Positions 57,609-64,000 of a stretch of DNA of 64,000 bases are shown one piece after another (position 1 is the first letter of the stretch; each line of letters opens with the position of its first letter). Position numbers and translations under genes: made by a program. The notes under the pieces were generated by a model. It had not been told where the DNA came from and ran no database searches. It was given only the letters and a program-made list of their open reading frames with translations. The DNA comes from PALSA-610 sp038239145. GTDB taxonomy: Bacteria; Actinomycetota; Acidimicrobiia; IMCC26256; PALSA-610. The DNA lies in the NCBI GenBank assembly GCA_038239145.1, contig JBBSFB010000001.1, forward strand, positions 148,397 through 212,396. The letters run 5' to 3'.

Positions 57609-58496
57609 ATGGGTGCACTCGACGGGCGCGTTGCGATCATCACCGGAGCGGGACGCGGTCTCGGCCGCGAGCACGCGCTCCTCTTCGCGAGCGAGGGCGC
57701 CAAGGTCGTGGTCAACGACCTCGGTGGCGACATGCACGGCGACGGCGGCGATCCGAGCGCGGCGATGCAGGTCGTGGAAGAGATCAAAGCCGCGGGCGGC
57801 GAAGCGGTCGTCAACGGCGAGAACGTCGCCGAATGGGACGGCGCGCAACGGCTCGTGCGGCAGGCCGTCGACGCGTTCGGAGATCTCCACGTGTTGGTCA
57901 ACAACGCCGGCATTTTGCGCGACCGGGTGATCATCAACATGACCGAGGCCGAGTGGGACTCGGTCATCACGGTGCACCTCAAGGGCCACTTCGCGCCGAC
58001 GCATCACGCGGCTGTGTACTGGCGCGAGCAGACGAAGGCAGGCAAAGACGTGCAGGCCTCGATCATCCACACGACCTCGACGTCCGGCCTCTTCTCCAAT
58101 CCCGGGCAGGCGAACTACGACGCGGCCAAGAGCGGCATCGCGACGTTGTCGCAGGTGTGCGCCAAGGAGCTCGTGCGTTACGGAGTGCGTTCGAACGCGA
58201 TCGCGCCCGGAGCCCGAACCCGGTTGACCGAGTCGACGCCCGGCCTCGGCGACGCGGTGAAAGCGCCCGAAGAAGGCTTCGACGTGTGGCATCCCGGCAA
58301 CGTGTCGCCGTTCGTCGCCTACCTCGCGACCGAGGGCTGCGCGATCACGGGCGAGTGCTTCTTGGTACAAGGCGGCAAGGTGCAGCGCGCGCAGTCGTGG
58401 AAGGCCGCGGAGACCATCGACAAGAACGAGCGGTGGACGGTGGAGCAGCTCGCGGGCGAGGCCGTGACCCTCGTTCCGCCCAAGTCCAAGAAGTGA
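57609..58496 (+). CDS. SDR family oxidoreductase, MFE-2-type 3-hydroxyacyl-CoA dehydrogenase-like
   Basis: 295 residues. ITGAGRGLGREHALLFA for NAD(P), NNAGILRDRVIINMTEAEWD, catalytic Ser (TTSTSGLF), Tyr and Lys (NYDAAKSGI). The VVNDLGGDMHGDG segment and the NNAGILRD loop are typical of the dehydrogenase domain of peroxisomal multifunctional enzyme type 2, which oxidises (3R)-hydroxyacyl-CoA. A convergent SCP2 gene lies 11 bp away, and SCP2 is another module of that eukaryotic enzyme. AAGGAG 6 nt before the ATG fixes the start. Substrate is inferred. Confidence 0.83.
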   Translation: MGALDGRVAIITGAGRGLGREHALLFASEGAKVVVNDLGGDMHGDGGDPSAAMQVVEEIKAAGGEAVVNGENVAEWDGAQRLVRQAVDAFGDLHVLVNNAGILRDRVIINMTEAEWDSVITVHLKGHFAPTHHAAVYWREQTKAGKDVQASIIHTTSTSGLFSNPGQANYDAAKSGIATLSQVCAKELVRYGVRSNAIAPGARTRLTESTPGLGDAVKAPEEGFDVWHPGNVSPFVAYLATEGCAITGECFLVQGGKVQRAQSWKAAETIDKNERWTVEQLAGEAVTLVPPKSKK

Positions 58497-58507
58497 ACGA
58501 TCCGCGG

Positions 58508-58894
58508 CTACTCGGTGACCTCTTGCAGCGCGGCCGTGAGCTGCGCGTTGGCGCCGCCGCCACCCTGCATCATGAGCTTGGTCATGTCGCCCTGCACCCG
58601 GACCTTGCCGGCCATGAAAGCCTGCATGCCGGCCTGCTGATCGCCCGAAATGAACACGGCGCGGGCCGTCTCGATGTCGGTCGACATCGTGAGGTCGGCG
58701 CCGTCGGTGGCACCCTTGCCGAAGAGGACCTCGCCGTTCTTCGCGCCCATGAAGAACTTGACGGTGTTGCCACCGTCGGCGACCTCGAGGTTCATCACGA
58801 GGTTGGTGGGCGGGACTTCGGGCTGGTGCTCTTGGATGAGCTTCTCGGCCGCGTCGAACCAGGGGTCGGAGAGAAACAGGAACTTGTCGGGCAC
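58508..58894 (-). CDS. SCP2 sterol-binding-domain protein
   Basis: 128 residues. VMNLEVADGGNTVKFFMGAK, in two strands, then TDGADLTMSTDIETARAVF and a C-terminal GKVRVQGDMTKLMMQGG, the pattern of SCP2/alkyl-sulfatase C-terminal-type lipid carriers with a hydrophobic tunnel. AGGAGG 5 nt before GTG 58894 settles the start. It probably binds fatty acyl-CoA or another lipid. Its gene is convergent with the SDR gene. Confidence 0.85.
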   Translation of the reverse strand: MPDKFLFLSDPWFDAAEKLIQEHQPEVPPTNLVMNLEVADGGNTVKFFMGAKNGEVLFGKGATDGADLTMSTDIETARAVFISGDQQAGMQAFMAGKVRVQGDMTKLMMQGGGGANAQLTAALQEVTE

Positions 58895-58987
58895 GAAAGC
58901 CTCCTGGAAATGGCGGGAGCGACGGATCGACTGCTCCGGCTTGCTACAGCCGCGGGAGCGTAGCTGAGCACCGCCCTCGCCGCCCCC

Positions 58988-58993
58988 TACTCT
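58988..58993 (+). promoter_or_regulatory. -10 box TACTCT, 6 nt before GTG 59000
   Basis: Leaderless-type promoter for the ferredoxin gene. Confidence 0.55.
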
Positions 58994-58999
58994 GGGGTC

Positions 59000-59308
59000 G
59001 TGGCCGGAACTACCAGGCTCGAGCGCATCGCCGAGCACGAGCGCAACCCGAAATGGCAGAACCCGCCGCTTCGTATCGAGATGTCGGAGTGCATCAACTG
59101 CGATGCGTGTCTCCGGCACTGCCCGTCGCAGTTCGGCGCGATCTTCAACCACGGCGCCGACGTCGTGATCGTCCCGGAGCTCTGTAGCGGCTGCGACAAG
59201 TGTCTACCCGCGTGCCCGGTGAACTGCATCTACCCCGATCCCGAATGGCAACCGGCATCCGAAGCATGGTGGGGATTACCGCTGAGCCGGCTCGATCCCT
59301 ACAAGTAG
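59000..59308 (+). CDS. Ferredoxin with two 4Fe-4S clusters
   Basis: 102 residues. Two cluster motifs, CINCDACLRHCP and CSGCDKCLPACPVNC, each C-x2-C-x2-C-x3-C-P. Short N- and C-terminal extensions carry Trp and Arg (WQNPPLRIEM; EAWWGLPLSRLDPYK). It carries low-potential electrons; the partner is not evident. GTG 59000 follows the TACTCT box. Its TAG stop doubles as the start of the gatC -10 box. Confidence 0.9.
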   Translation: MAGTTRLERIAEHERNPKWQNPPLRIEMSECINCDACLRHCPSQFGAIFNHGADVVIVPELCSGCDKCLPACPVNCIYPDPEWQPASEAWWGLPLSRLDPYK

Positions 59309-59311
59309 CCT
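59306..59311 (+). promoter_or_regulatory. -10 box TAGCCT, 7 nt before ATG 59319
   Basis: The first three bases are the ferredoxin stop codon. Leaderless-type promoter for gatC-gatA. Confidence 0.55.
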
Positions 59312-59318
59312 CTCGCCG

Positions 59319-59621
59319 ATGGCCGACCGCATCACTCGTGCCGAAGTCGAACACGTCGCGCAACTCGCCCGGCTCGCGCTCGACGAGCAGGAGATCGTCG
59401 AGCTCACCGAGGAGCTCGGCGCGATCGTCGATTACGCCGCCCAGGTCTCCGCGCTCGACACCAGCGGTGTGGCACCGACTGCGCACCCGCTGCCGCTCGT
59501 GAACGTGTTCCGCGCCGACGAGATCCGGCCCGTGCTCGATCGCGACGAGGTGCTGGCAGCCGCTCCGGTCGCCCAGGAGAAGCGCTTCCGCGTTCCCCGC
59601 ATCCTCGGCGAAGAGCCGTGA
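59319..59621 (+). CDS. gatC: Asp-tRNA(Asn)/Glu-tRNA(Gln) amidotransferase subunit C
   Basis: 100 residues. ITRAEVEHVAQLARLALDEQ at the N-terminus and LRADE-like VFRADEIRPVLDRDEVLAAA at the C-terminus are diagnostic of GatC, the clamp that joins GatA and GatB. Its TGA overlaps the gatA GTG (GTGA). Confidence 0.93.
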   Translation: MADRITRAEVEHVAQLARLALDEQEIVELTEELGAIVDYAAQVSALDTSGVAPTAHPLPLVNVFRADEIRPVLDRDEVLAAAPVAQEKRFRVPRILGEEP

Positions 59622-61051
59622 GCGCCGCCGAGATCGCGGCCTCTGTGCGCTCCGGGGCGCGCTCGGCCCGCGACGTGGTCGAAGCGCACCTCGAAATCAT
59701 CGGTGGCCGCGAGCCCGACGTCCACGCGTTCAACCTCGTTCTCGCCGACGGCGCCAGAGCCGAGGCCGACGCGGTCGATGCCGCGGTTGCGCGCGGCGAC
59801 GACCCGGGCCCGCTGGCCGGGGTGCCGCTCGCGCTGAAGGACAACATGTGTACGCACGGCGTCGAGACGACGTGCTCGTCGCGCATCCTCGAAGGGTGGC
59901 GCCCGCCGTACGACGCAACGGTCGTCGAGCGCGTGCGGGCCGCGGGCGCGATCGTCATCGGCAAGACCAACCTCGACGAGTTCGCGATGGGATCGTCCAC
60001 CGAGAACTCCGCGTTCGGTCCGACCAAGAATCCGCACGATCTCACACGCGTCCCGGGTGGATCGAGCGGCGGGTCGGCGGCCGCGGTCGCAGCCGGCTTC
60101 GCGTCGCTGGCACTCGGATCCGACACCGGCGGCTCGATCCGCCAACCCGCGGCTCTGTGCGGAGTGGTAGGCGTGAAACCCACGTACGGGTTGGTGTCGC
60201 GCTACGGGCTCATCGCGTTCGCGTCGTCGCTCGACCAGATCGGACCGTTCGCGACAACGGTCGAGGACGCCGCGCTCCTGCTCGAGGCGATCGGCGGTCA
60301 CGACCGGATGGACTCGACCTCCATCACGGGGCCGGCTCCCGCGATACTGCCGGGCCTCGATGACGGCGTGTCCGGTCTGCGGATCGGGATCGTCGACGAG
60401 ATGACGGAGATCGACGGGATCGAGCCGGCCGTTCGCGACGCGGTGCGCGCAGCTGCGGCCGCGTTGGAGGCGACGGGCGCGACGGTCGACACGGTCTCCG
60501 TTCCGTCGACCACGTACGGCATCTCCGCGTACTACCTGATCGCGCCGGCAGAAGCGTCCTCGAACCTCGCGCGCTACGACGGCGTGCGCTACGGCCTGCG
60601 CGTCGACGCGGAGGATGTTGCGCACATGAACGCGGCGACCCGCGAGTCGGGCTTCGGTCGTGAGGTCAAGCGGCGGATCATGCTCGGCACCTACGCGCTG
60701 TCGGCCGGCTATTACGACGCGTACTACGGCCAGGCTCAGAAGGTGCGAACGTTGATCCTGCGCGACTTCGAGCGCGTCTACGGCAAGTTCGACGTGTTGA
60801 TCTCGGCGACGTCGCCGACGGTTGCGTTCGGGCTCGGAGCCAAGACGGCCGATCCGCTCGCGATGTATTTGTGCGACGTGTGCACCGTTGCGTCGAACCT
60901 GTCGGGACACCCGGCAATGTCGGTGCCGTTCGGGACCGGCGAGGGCGGGATGCCGATCGGTGTGCAGGTGTTGGCGCCCGCGCTCGGAGAGCCGGTGATG
61001 TTCCGAGTCGCGCGCGCTATCGAACAGGCGGCCGGCAGAACGCAGCGGTGA
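59618..61051 (+). CDS. gatA: Asp-tRNA(Asn)/Glu-tRNA(Gln) amidotransferase subunit A
   Basis: 477 residues, amidase signature family. Catalytic Lys in PLALKDNMC, cis-Ser and nucleophile Ser in GGSSGGSAAAVAAG and SDTGGSIRQPA. It hydrolyses Gln and channels ammonia to GatB for conversion of Glu-tRNA(Gln) and Asp-tRNA(Asn). Start is GTG 59618. Its 3' end overlaps that of the convergent hydrolase gene by 35 bp; gatB resumes on the plus strand after it. Confidence 0.95.
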   Translation: MSAAEIAASVRSGARSARDVVEAHLEIIGGREPDVHAFNLVLADGARAEADAVDAAVARGDDPGPLAGVPLALKDNMCTHGVETTCSSRILEGWRPPYDATVVERVRAAGAIVIGKTNLDEFAMGSSTENSAFGPTKNPHDLTRVPGGSSGGSAAAVAAGFASLALGSDTGGSIRQPAALCGVVGVKPTYGLVSRYGLIAFASSLDQIGPFATTVEDAALLLEAIGGHDRMDSTSITGPAPAILPGLDDGVSGLRIGIVDEMTEIDGIEPAVRDAVRAAAAALEATGATVDTVSVPSTTYGISAYYLIAPAEASSNLARYDGVRYGLRVDAEDVAHMNAATRESGFGREVKRRIMLGTYALSAGYYDAYYGQAQKVRTLILRDFERVYGKFDVLISATSPTVAFGLGAKTADPLAMYLCDVCTVASNLSGHPAMSVPFGTGEGGMPIGVQVLAPALGEPVMFRVARAIEQAAGRTQR

Positions 61052-61949
61052 TCTTGTTGAACGTGTCGGCCGACTCCCACTGAAGGAAGTGGCCGGCGTT
61101 CGGCACGAACAGTGGGCCGGTCGCATCGATGCACGCGGCTGCGGCCTTCCACGGGAACGACGGCAGCACGACGTGGTCTTCGGGGCCGTACAACACGAGC
61201 GTCGGCACGGGGGTGCGCTCGAAGAGGCGGGGGACATCTTCCATCGGGCGGTTGCCCGTCGTCTGCTCGTACACGCCCCAGCTCGCGCGCAACTTCGCCG
61301 CGTCCCGGTAGGGCTCGGTGTGGAAGGCGACCTCGTCCGGGGTGAACGCGTTCGGCGTGCCCCAGAGGCGGTGGCCGTACATGCCGGCCACATAGCGCTG
61401 CCGCCGTTCCGGAGTGTCGAGTTCGGCGAGCAAACCCTCGGGATCGCTGCCCTGGCGCACGAAGTAGTCGGCTTGGGCCCGGCGTTCGCGCACGTCGTCG
61501 GCGGGGAGACCGGCCGCCTCGTAGACGTCGTTCAGCGGCGGGGGAACGGTGTTGAACAGCACCTGGTGCGTCGCGAAACCCGGGTAGCGCAGGCCGAGGT
61601 CGAAGAGCACGACCCCGCCGACGTCGCCCGCTGCCACGGCACAGCGATCGTGACCCAGCACGTCGTGCACGAGCGAATAACAGTCGATCGAGAACGCGGC
61701 GATGTCGTAGAAGTCGTCGGGCGCCAGGCTCGAGTCGCCGTGACCGCGCAAGTCGGGGGCGATCACCTCGTATCCGGCCTCCGCCAGCGCGCCGATGTTG
61801 CGCCACCAGATGCGCTTGGTCTCCGGATAGCCGTGGAGCAGGAGCAGCGGGATGCCGCCCACGCCCTCCCGGATATACGCGATCGTCACGTCGTTGCGCA
61901 CGTGGGCGTGGTACACGACGAAATCATCCGAGCTGGGAGCCTGCGTCAT
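61017..61949 (-). CDS. Alpha/beta hydrolase, epoxide hydrolase / haloalkane dehalogenase type
   Basis: 310 residues. Oxyanion loop HGYPETKRIWW, nucleophile elbow VAAGDVGGVVL with Asp (not Ser), a cap domain about 135-215, an acid in YGPEDHVVLP and the catalytic His in PNAGHFLQWE. An Asp nucleophile is typical of epoxide hydrolases and haloacetate/haloalkane dehalogenases; the two classes cannot be separated by eye. ATG 61949 has CAGACT 7 nt upstream, overlapping the gatB -10 on the other strand. It lies between gatA and gatB, which are normally adjacent, so it looks like an insertion into the gat locus. Confidence 0.85.
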   Translation of the reverse strand: MTQAPSSDDFVVYHAHVRNDVTIAYIREGVGGIPLLLLHGYPETKRIWWRNIGALAEAGYEVIAPDLRGHGDSSLAPDDFYDIAAFSIDCYSLVHDVLGHDRCAVAAGDVGGVVLFDLGLRYPGFATHQVLFNTVPPPLNDVYEAAGLPADDVRERRAQADYFVRQGSDPEGLLAELDTPERRQRYVAGMYGHRLWGTPNAFTPDEVAFHTEPYRDAAKLRASWGVYEQTTGNRPMEDVPRLFERTPVPTLVLYGPEDHVVLPSFPWKAAAACIDATGPLFVPNAGHFLQWESADTFNKITAAFCRPPVR

Positions 61950-61955
61950 GTTGCG

Positions 61956-61961
61956 TAGTCT
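61956..61961 (+). promoter_or_regulatory. -10 box TAGTCT, 6 nt before GTG 61968
   Basis: Leaderless-type promoter for gatB within an 18-bp divergent gap. Confidence 0.55.
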
Positions 61962-61962
61962 G
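61957..61962 (-). promoter_or_regulatory. -10-like CAGACT, 7 nt before ATG 61949
   Basis: Off-consensus at the first base and almost exactly opposite the gatB -10, so RNA polymerase could occupy only one side at a time. Confidence 0.35.
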
Positions 61963-61967
61963 GCAGC

Positions 61968-63458
61968 GTGAACGAGACCATGACGGGCTCCGGGACGACG
62001 ACCTACGAGACCGTGATCGGTCTCGAGGTCCACTGCGAGCTCGCGACGGTGAGCAAGATGTTCTGTGGCTGTCCGAACGGTTTCGGCGACGAGCCCAACA
62101 CCAACGTCTGTCCGGTGTGCCTGGGCCTGCCCGGCTCGCTGCCGGTGCTGAACGGGACGGCCGTGGAGTATGCGCTCCGCGTGGCCGAAGCGTTGCATTT
62201 GAGAGTGCCGGAACGGTCGGTGTTCTCGCGCAAGAACTACTTCTATCCGGACATGCCGAAGAACTATCAAACCTCCCAGTACGACGAGCCGATCACGATC
62301 GACGGTTGGCTCGACATCGACGGCGTGCGCGTTGGTATCACCCGCGCGCACCTCGAGGAGGATACCGGCAACTCGCGCCACGTTGGCGTGGGCGGTCGTA
62401 TCCACGACGCCGAGTTCTCGTTGGTCGACTACAACCGCGCCGGCGTGCCGTTGCTCGAGATCGTCTCCGAGCCCGACATTCGCTCGGCCGAACAGGCCAA
62501 GCGCTACGTCGAGGAGCTGCGGGCGACGCTGCTCGCGGTGGGCGTCTCCGACGTGAAGATGGAAGAGGGTTCGCTGCGTATCGACGCCAACGTGTCGGTG
62601 CGCGTTCCCGGCGCGTCGGAGTACGGGACACGCGCGGAGATCAAGAACCTCAACTCGTTGCGCTCGCTGTTGCGCGCCATCGACTACGAAGCCGAGCGGC
62701 AGTGGGCACTCACGCAGGCCGGCGAGAAGGTCGTGCAGGAGACGCGCCACTGGGACGAAGAGCAGGGCCGCACGATCTCCGGGCGTTCGAAGGAAGAGGC
62801 GCACGACTACCGTTACTTCCCCGAGCCCGACCTCGTGCCGGTCGAGCCGACGCAGGAGATGCGCGACCGCGTGCGGGCCACGATGCCCGAGCTGCCCGCC
62901 GCGCAGCGGGCTCGGTACGTCGAGCAGTGGGGCGTCGGCGCCGAAGACGCGCGCATCCTGGTCGAGGTTCCCGGGCTGGCCCAGTACGCCGAGCGCGCGG
63001 TCGCGGCTCTCGGCGCAGGCAACGGTTCGGCCAAGGACGTCGTGAACTGGGTGCGCCAGGAAGTGCTGGCCTACGTGAACGAGTCCGGGCTCTCGCCGTC
63101 GGTGCTCACGCCGGAGATGCTCGCTGAGCTCGTCGGGCTGGTCGCGGCGGGGACGATCTCGCGCCAGCAGGCGCGCGACGTGCTCGCGGAGTCGATGGCC
63201 GACGACACCTGGCCGCGCACGATCGTCGAGGCGCGCGGCATCGCGCAGGTCAGCGACGAGGGCGCCATAGCCGAGATCGTCGATCGGGTCCTGGCCGCCA
63301 ACCCCGGCGTCGCCGAGGAGTACCGCGCCGGCGACGAAGGCGCGCGCAAGAAGAAGTGGGGCTTCCTCATGGGGCAGGTCATGCGCGAGCTCAAAGGCCA
63401 GGGCAATGCTCAGGTGATCAATCAGTTGCTCGAGCAGCGGTTGGCGGGCGGCAAGTAG
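61968..63458 (+). CDS. gatB: Asp-tRNA(Asn)/Glu-tRNA(Gln) amidotransferase subunit B
   Basis: 496 residues. VIGLEVHCELATVSKMFCGC, with Zn cysteines continued in NVCPVCLGLPGSLPV, kinase-like SRKNYFYPDMPKNYQTSQYD, and RYFPEPDLVPV; the C-terminal YqeY-like domain ends LLEQRLAGGK. It activates the tRNA-bound Glu or Asp and transfers ammonia from GatA. GTG 61968 has the TAGTCT box 6 nt upstream and so is transcribed apart from gatC-gatA. Confidence 0.96.
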   Translation: MNETMTGSGTTTYETVIGLEVHCELATVSKMFCGCPNGFGDEPNTNVCPVCLGLPGSLPVLNGTAVEYALRVAEALHLRVPERSVFSRKNYFYPDMPKNYQTSQYDEPITIDGWLDIDGVRVGITRAHLEEDTGNSRHVGVGGRIHDAEFSLVDYNRAGVPLLEIVSEPDIRSAEQAKRYVEELRATLLAVGVSDVKMEEGSLRIDANVSVRVPGASEYGTRAEIKNLNSLRSLLRAIDYEAERQWALTQAGEKVVQETRHWDEEQGRTISGRSKEEAHDYRYFPEPDLVPVEPTQEMRDRVRATMPELPAAQRARYVEQWGVGAEDARILVEVPGLAQYAERAVAALGAGNGSAKDVVNWVRQEVLAYVNESGLSPSVLTPEMLAELVGLVAAGTISRQQARDVLAESMADDTWPRTIVEARGIAQVSDEGAIAEIVDRVLAANPGVAEEYRAGDEGARKKKWGFLMGQVMRELKGQGNAQVINQLLEQRLAGGK

Positions 63459-63488
63459 TCGGCGACGCGGCGGGTGAGCCAGTCGGGC

Positions 63489-63854
63489 TCAGTCGCTGTT
63501 GATTGCCCTCTGTTGCATCGCCTGTAGGCGATGGATCGCGGCGTCCTGCAGACGGTTCACCACCGGCGGGACGAGACGTGCGAGCGTTGGCGCCGGGCGG
63601 GAGATTCCCACCACATCGAAGCGCGCTCCGCCCGTAGGCTCCCGGGCGACGACGAATGATTCTTCGCCCCGTTCGGGATGGACCGAGAGCGTGCCCTACG
63701 CGAAGCCGAAGCGATCCGGGGCTTCGACGACCGCAACGATCCATTGGCGTCGCTCGGAGCGACGCCGCTTGAGCAGTGCCGCAGCCTCCGGCTTCGTCGG
63801 GCGTCGCAACCGAGCACCCACGATGTTGTAATCCGGCGTCGGCGTTGTTGTCAT
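63489..63854 (-). pseudogene. DUF1990-like remnant interrupted by an in-frame TAG
   Basis: ATG 63854 opens a frame with a basic N-terminus, then VVEAPDRFGFA, a TAG at 63696-63698, and, still in frame, GTLSVHPERGEESFVVARE and VGISRPAPTLARLVPPVV to TGA 63489. Members of DUF1990 as I know them read RFGFAYGTLxGHPExGEE, so TAG stands exactly where Tyr is expected (TAC to TAG is one base). The N-terminal half of the domain is also missing. Most likely a decayed gene; amber readthrough is improbable because many genes here end in TAG. Confidence 0.6.
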
Positions 63855-63876
63855 ACCCGCCTGTCATGATCGGTGG

Positions 63877-64000
63877 GTGGCAGTAGCGATCGACGGGCGA
63901 GCTTCGGGTGGGGTGTCGGCGGTTCGTATCGTCGAGCATGCGCTCGCGTCGTTGGTCGATCGGTTGGACCCGGACACGGTCGCGTTGCGTGACGTCACGG
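63877..64000 (+). CDS. 5' end of a gene cut by the window edge, unknown product
   Basis: GTG 63877 opens a frame that stays open to base 64000 (MAVAIDGRASGGVSAVRIVE, then an LASLVDRLDPDTVALRDVT stretch). The helical Leu/Asp/Val pattern recalls the N-terminus of the DUF222/HNH (13E12-type) proteins common in actinobacteria, but 41 residues are too few to decide. CATGAT lies 6 nt before the GTG as a possible -10. Confidence 0.45.
   Translation, partial: MAVAIDGRASGGVSAVRIVEHALASLVDRLDPDTVALRDVT

Noticed and set aside
63696..63698. Amber codon read-through or recoding
   Set aside because: Many ordinary genes here end in TAG (ferredoxin, gatB, the MetE-like gene, the amidase), so TAG must be an efficient stop.
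1..64000. Mobile elements, prophage, CRISPR arrays, toxin-antitoxin or defence islands
   Set aside because: No transposase, integrase, phage structural or Cas-like protein was recognised, and no inverted-repeat ends or spaced repeats were found; composition is even throughout.

Overview
The window is 64 kb of very GC-rich DNA with dense, short-spaced genes on both strands and strongly G/C-biased third codon positions. Gene content and order point to an uncultured actinobacterium, most likely of the class Acidimicrobiia. The clues are the order cysteine desulfurase - mnmA - MetE-like - ligA, which resembles actinobacterial chromosomes; a Tat-exported amidase carrying GYWL...DGGIFSFGDA repeats; methylmalonyl-CoA mutase with MeaB; GatCAB; and widespread leaderless start codons. 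This assignment is inference: there is no rRNA gene, and no tRNA, CRISPR array, insertion sequence or prophage was seen.

Region 1 (1-28.9 kb) builds the cell envelope or an exported polysaccharide. It has a tandem-domain glycosyltransferase cut by the left edge, then a mirror-image block in which two types of GT4 glycosyltransferase occur on both sides of a divergent promoter at 5.5 kb, with a coiled-coil protein on one side and a coiled-coil methyltransferase on the other. Three large polytopic membrane proteins (9.1-15.3 kb) look like GT-C glycosyltransferases that use lipid-linked sugars. Three more GT4 enzymes and an NDP-4-keto-6-deoxyhexose reductase form an operon at 17.9-22.2 kb. A peptidoglycan amidase follows. 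A five-gene operon (23.8-28.9 kb) then encodes a flippase-like protein, a UbiA phosphoribosyltransferase, DprE1, DprE2 and a HAD phosphatase. Together these should make decaprenyl-phosphoryl-arabinose, the arabinan donor best known from mycobacteria.

Region 2 (28.9-45.4 kb) is central metabolism: lipoamide dehydrogenase, a 2-oxo-acid dehydrogenase E2, and a single reading frame that fuses octanoyltransferase LipB to lipoyl synthase LipA. These are followed by an M24 peptidase operon, B12-dependent MetH divergent from a PduO-type cobalamin adenosyltransferase, leucyl aminopeptidase with a cupredoxin lipoprotein, a MoeZ-like sulfur-transfer enzyme and a sirtuin.

Region 3 (45.4-64 kb) holds methylmalonyl-CoA mutase with its GTPase chaperone MeaB, cysteine desulfurase and MnmA (tRNA thiolation), a MetE-like protein, LigA, a PASTA-domain Ser/Thr kinase, an SDR and an SCP2 protein, a ferredoxin, and gatC-gatA-gatB interrupted by a reverse-strand alpha/beta hydrolase. 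At the right edge lie an amber-interrupted DUF1990 remnant and the first codons of another gene.

The most unusual items are: (i) a candidate structured RNA at 16.0-16.25 kb whose Shine-Dalgarno region can pair over 17 nt with the expected 16S rRNA 3' end, which carries its own anti-SD-like repeat downstream and which ends in a 12-bp TTCG-capped hairpin; (ii) the LipB-LipA fusion; (iii) a decaprenyl-phosphoryl-arabinose operon with Ala at the position of the benzothiazinone-target Cys of DprE1; (iv) TAnnnT boxes 6-8 nt before about half of the promoter-proximal start codons, which in two places use the upstream gene's TAG stop as part of the -10 box.
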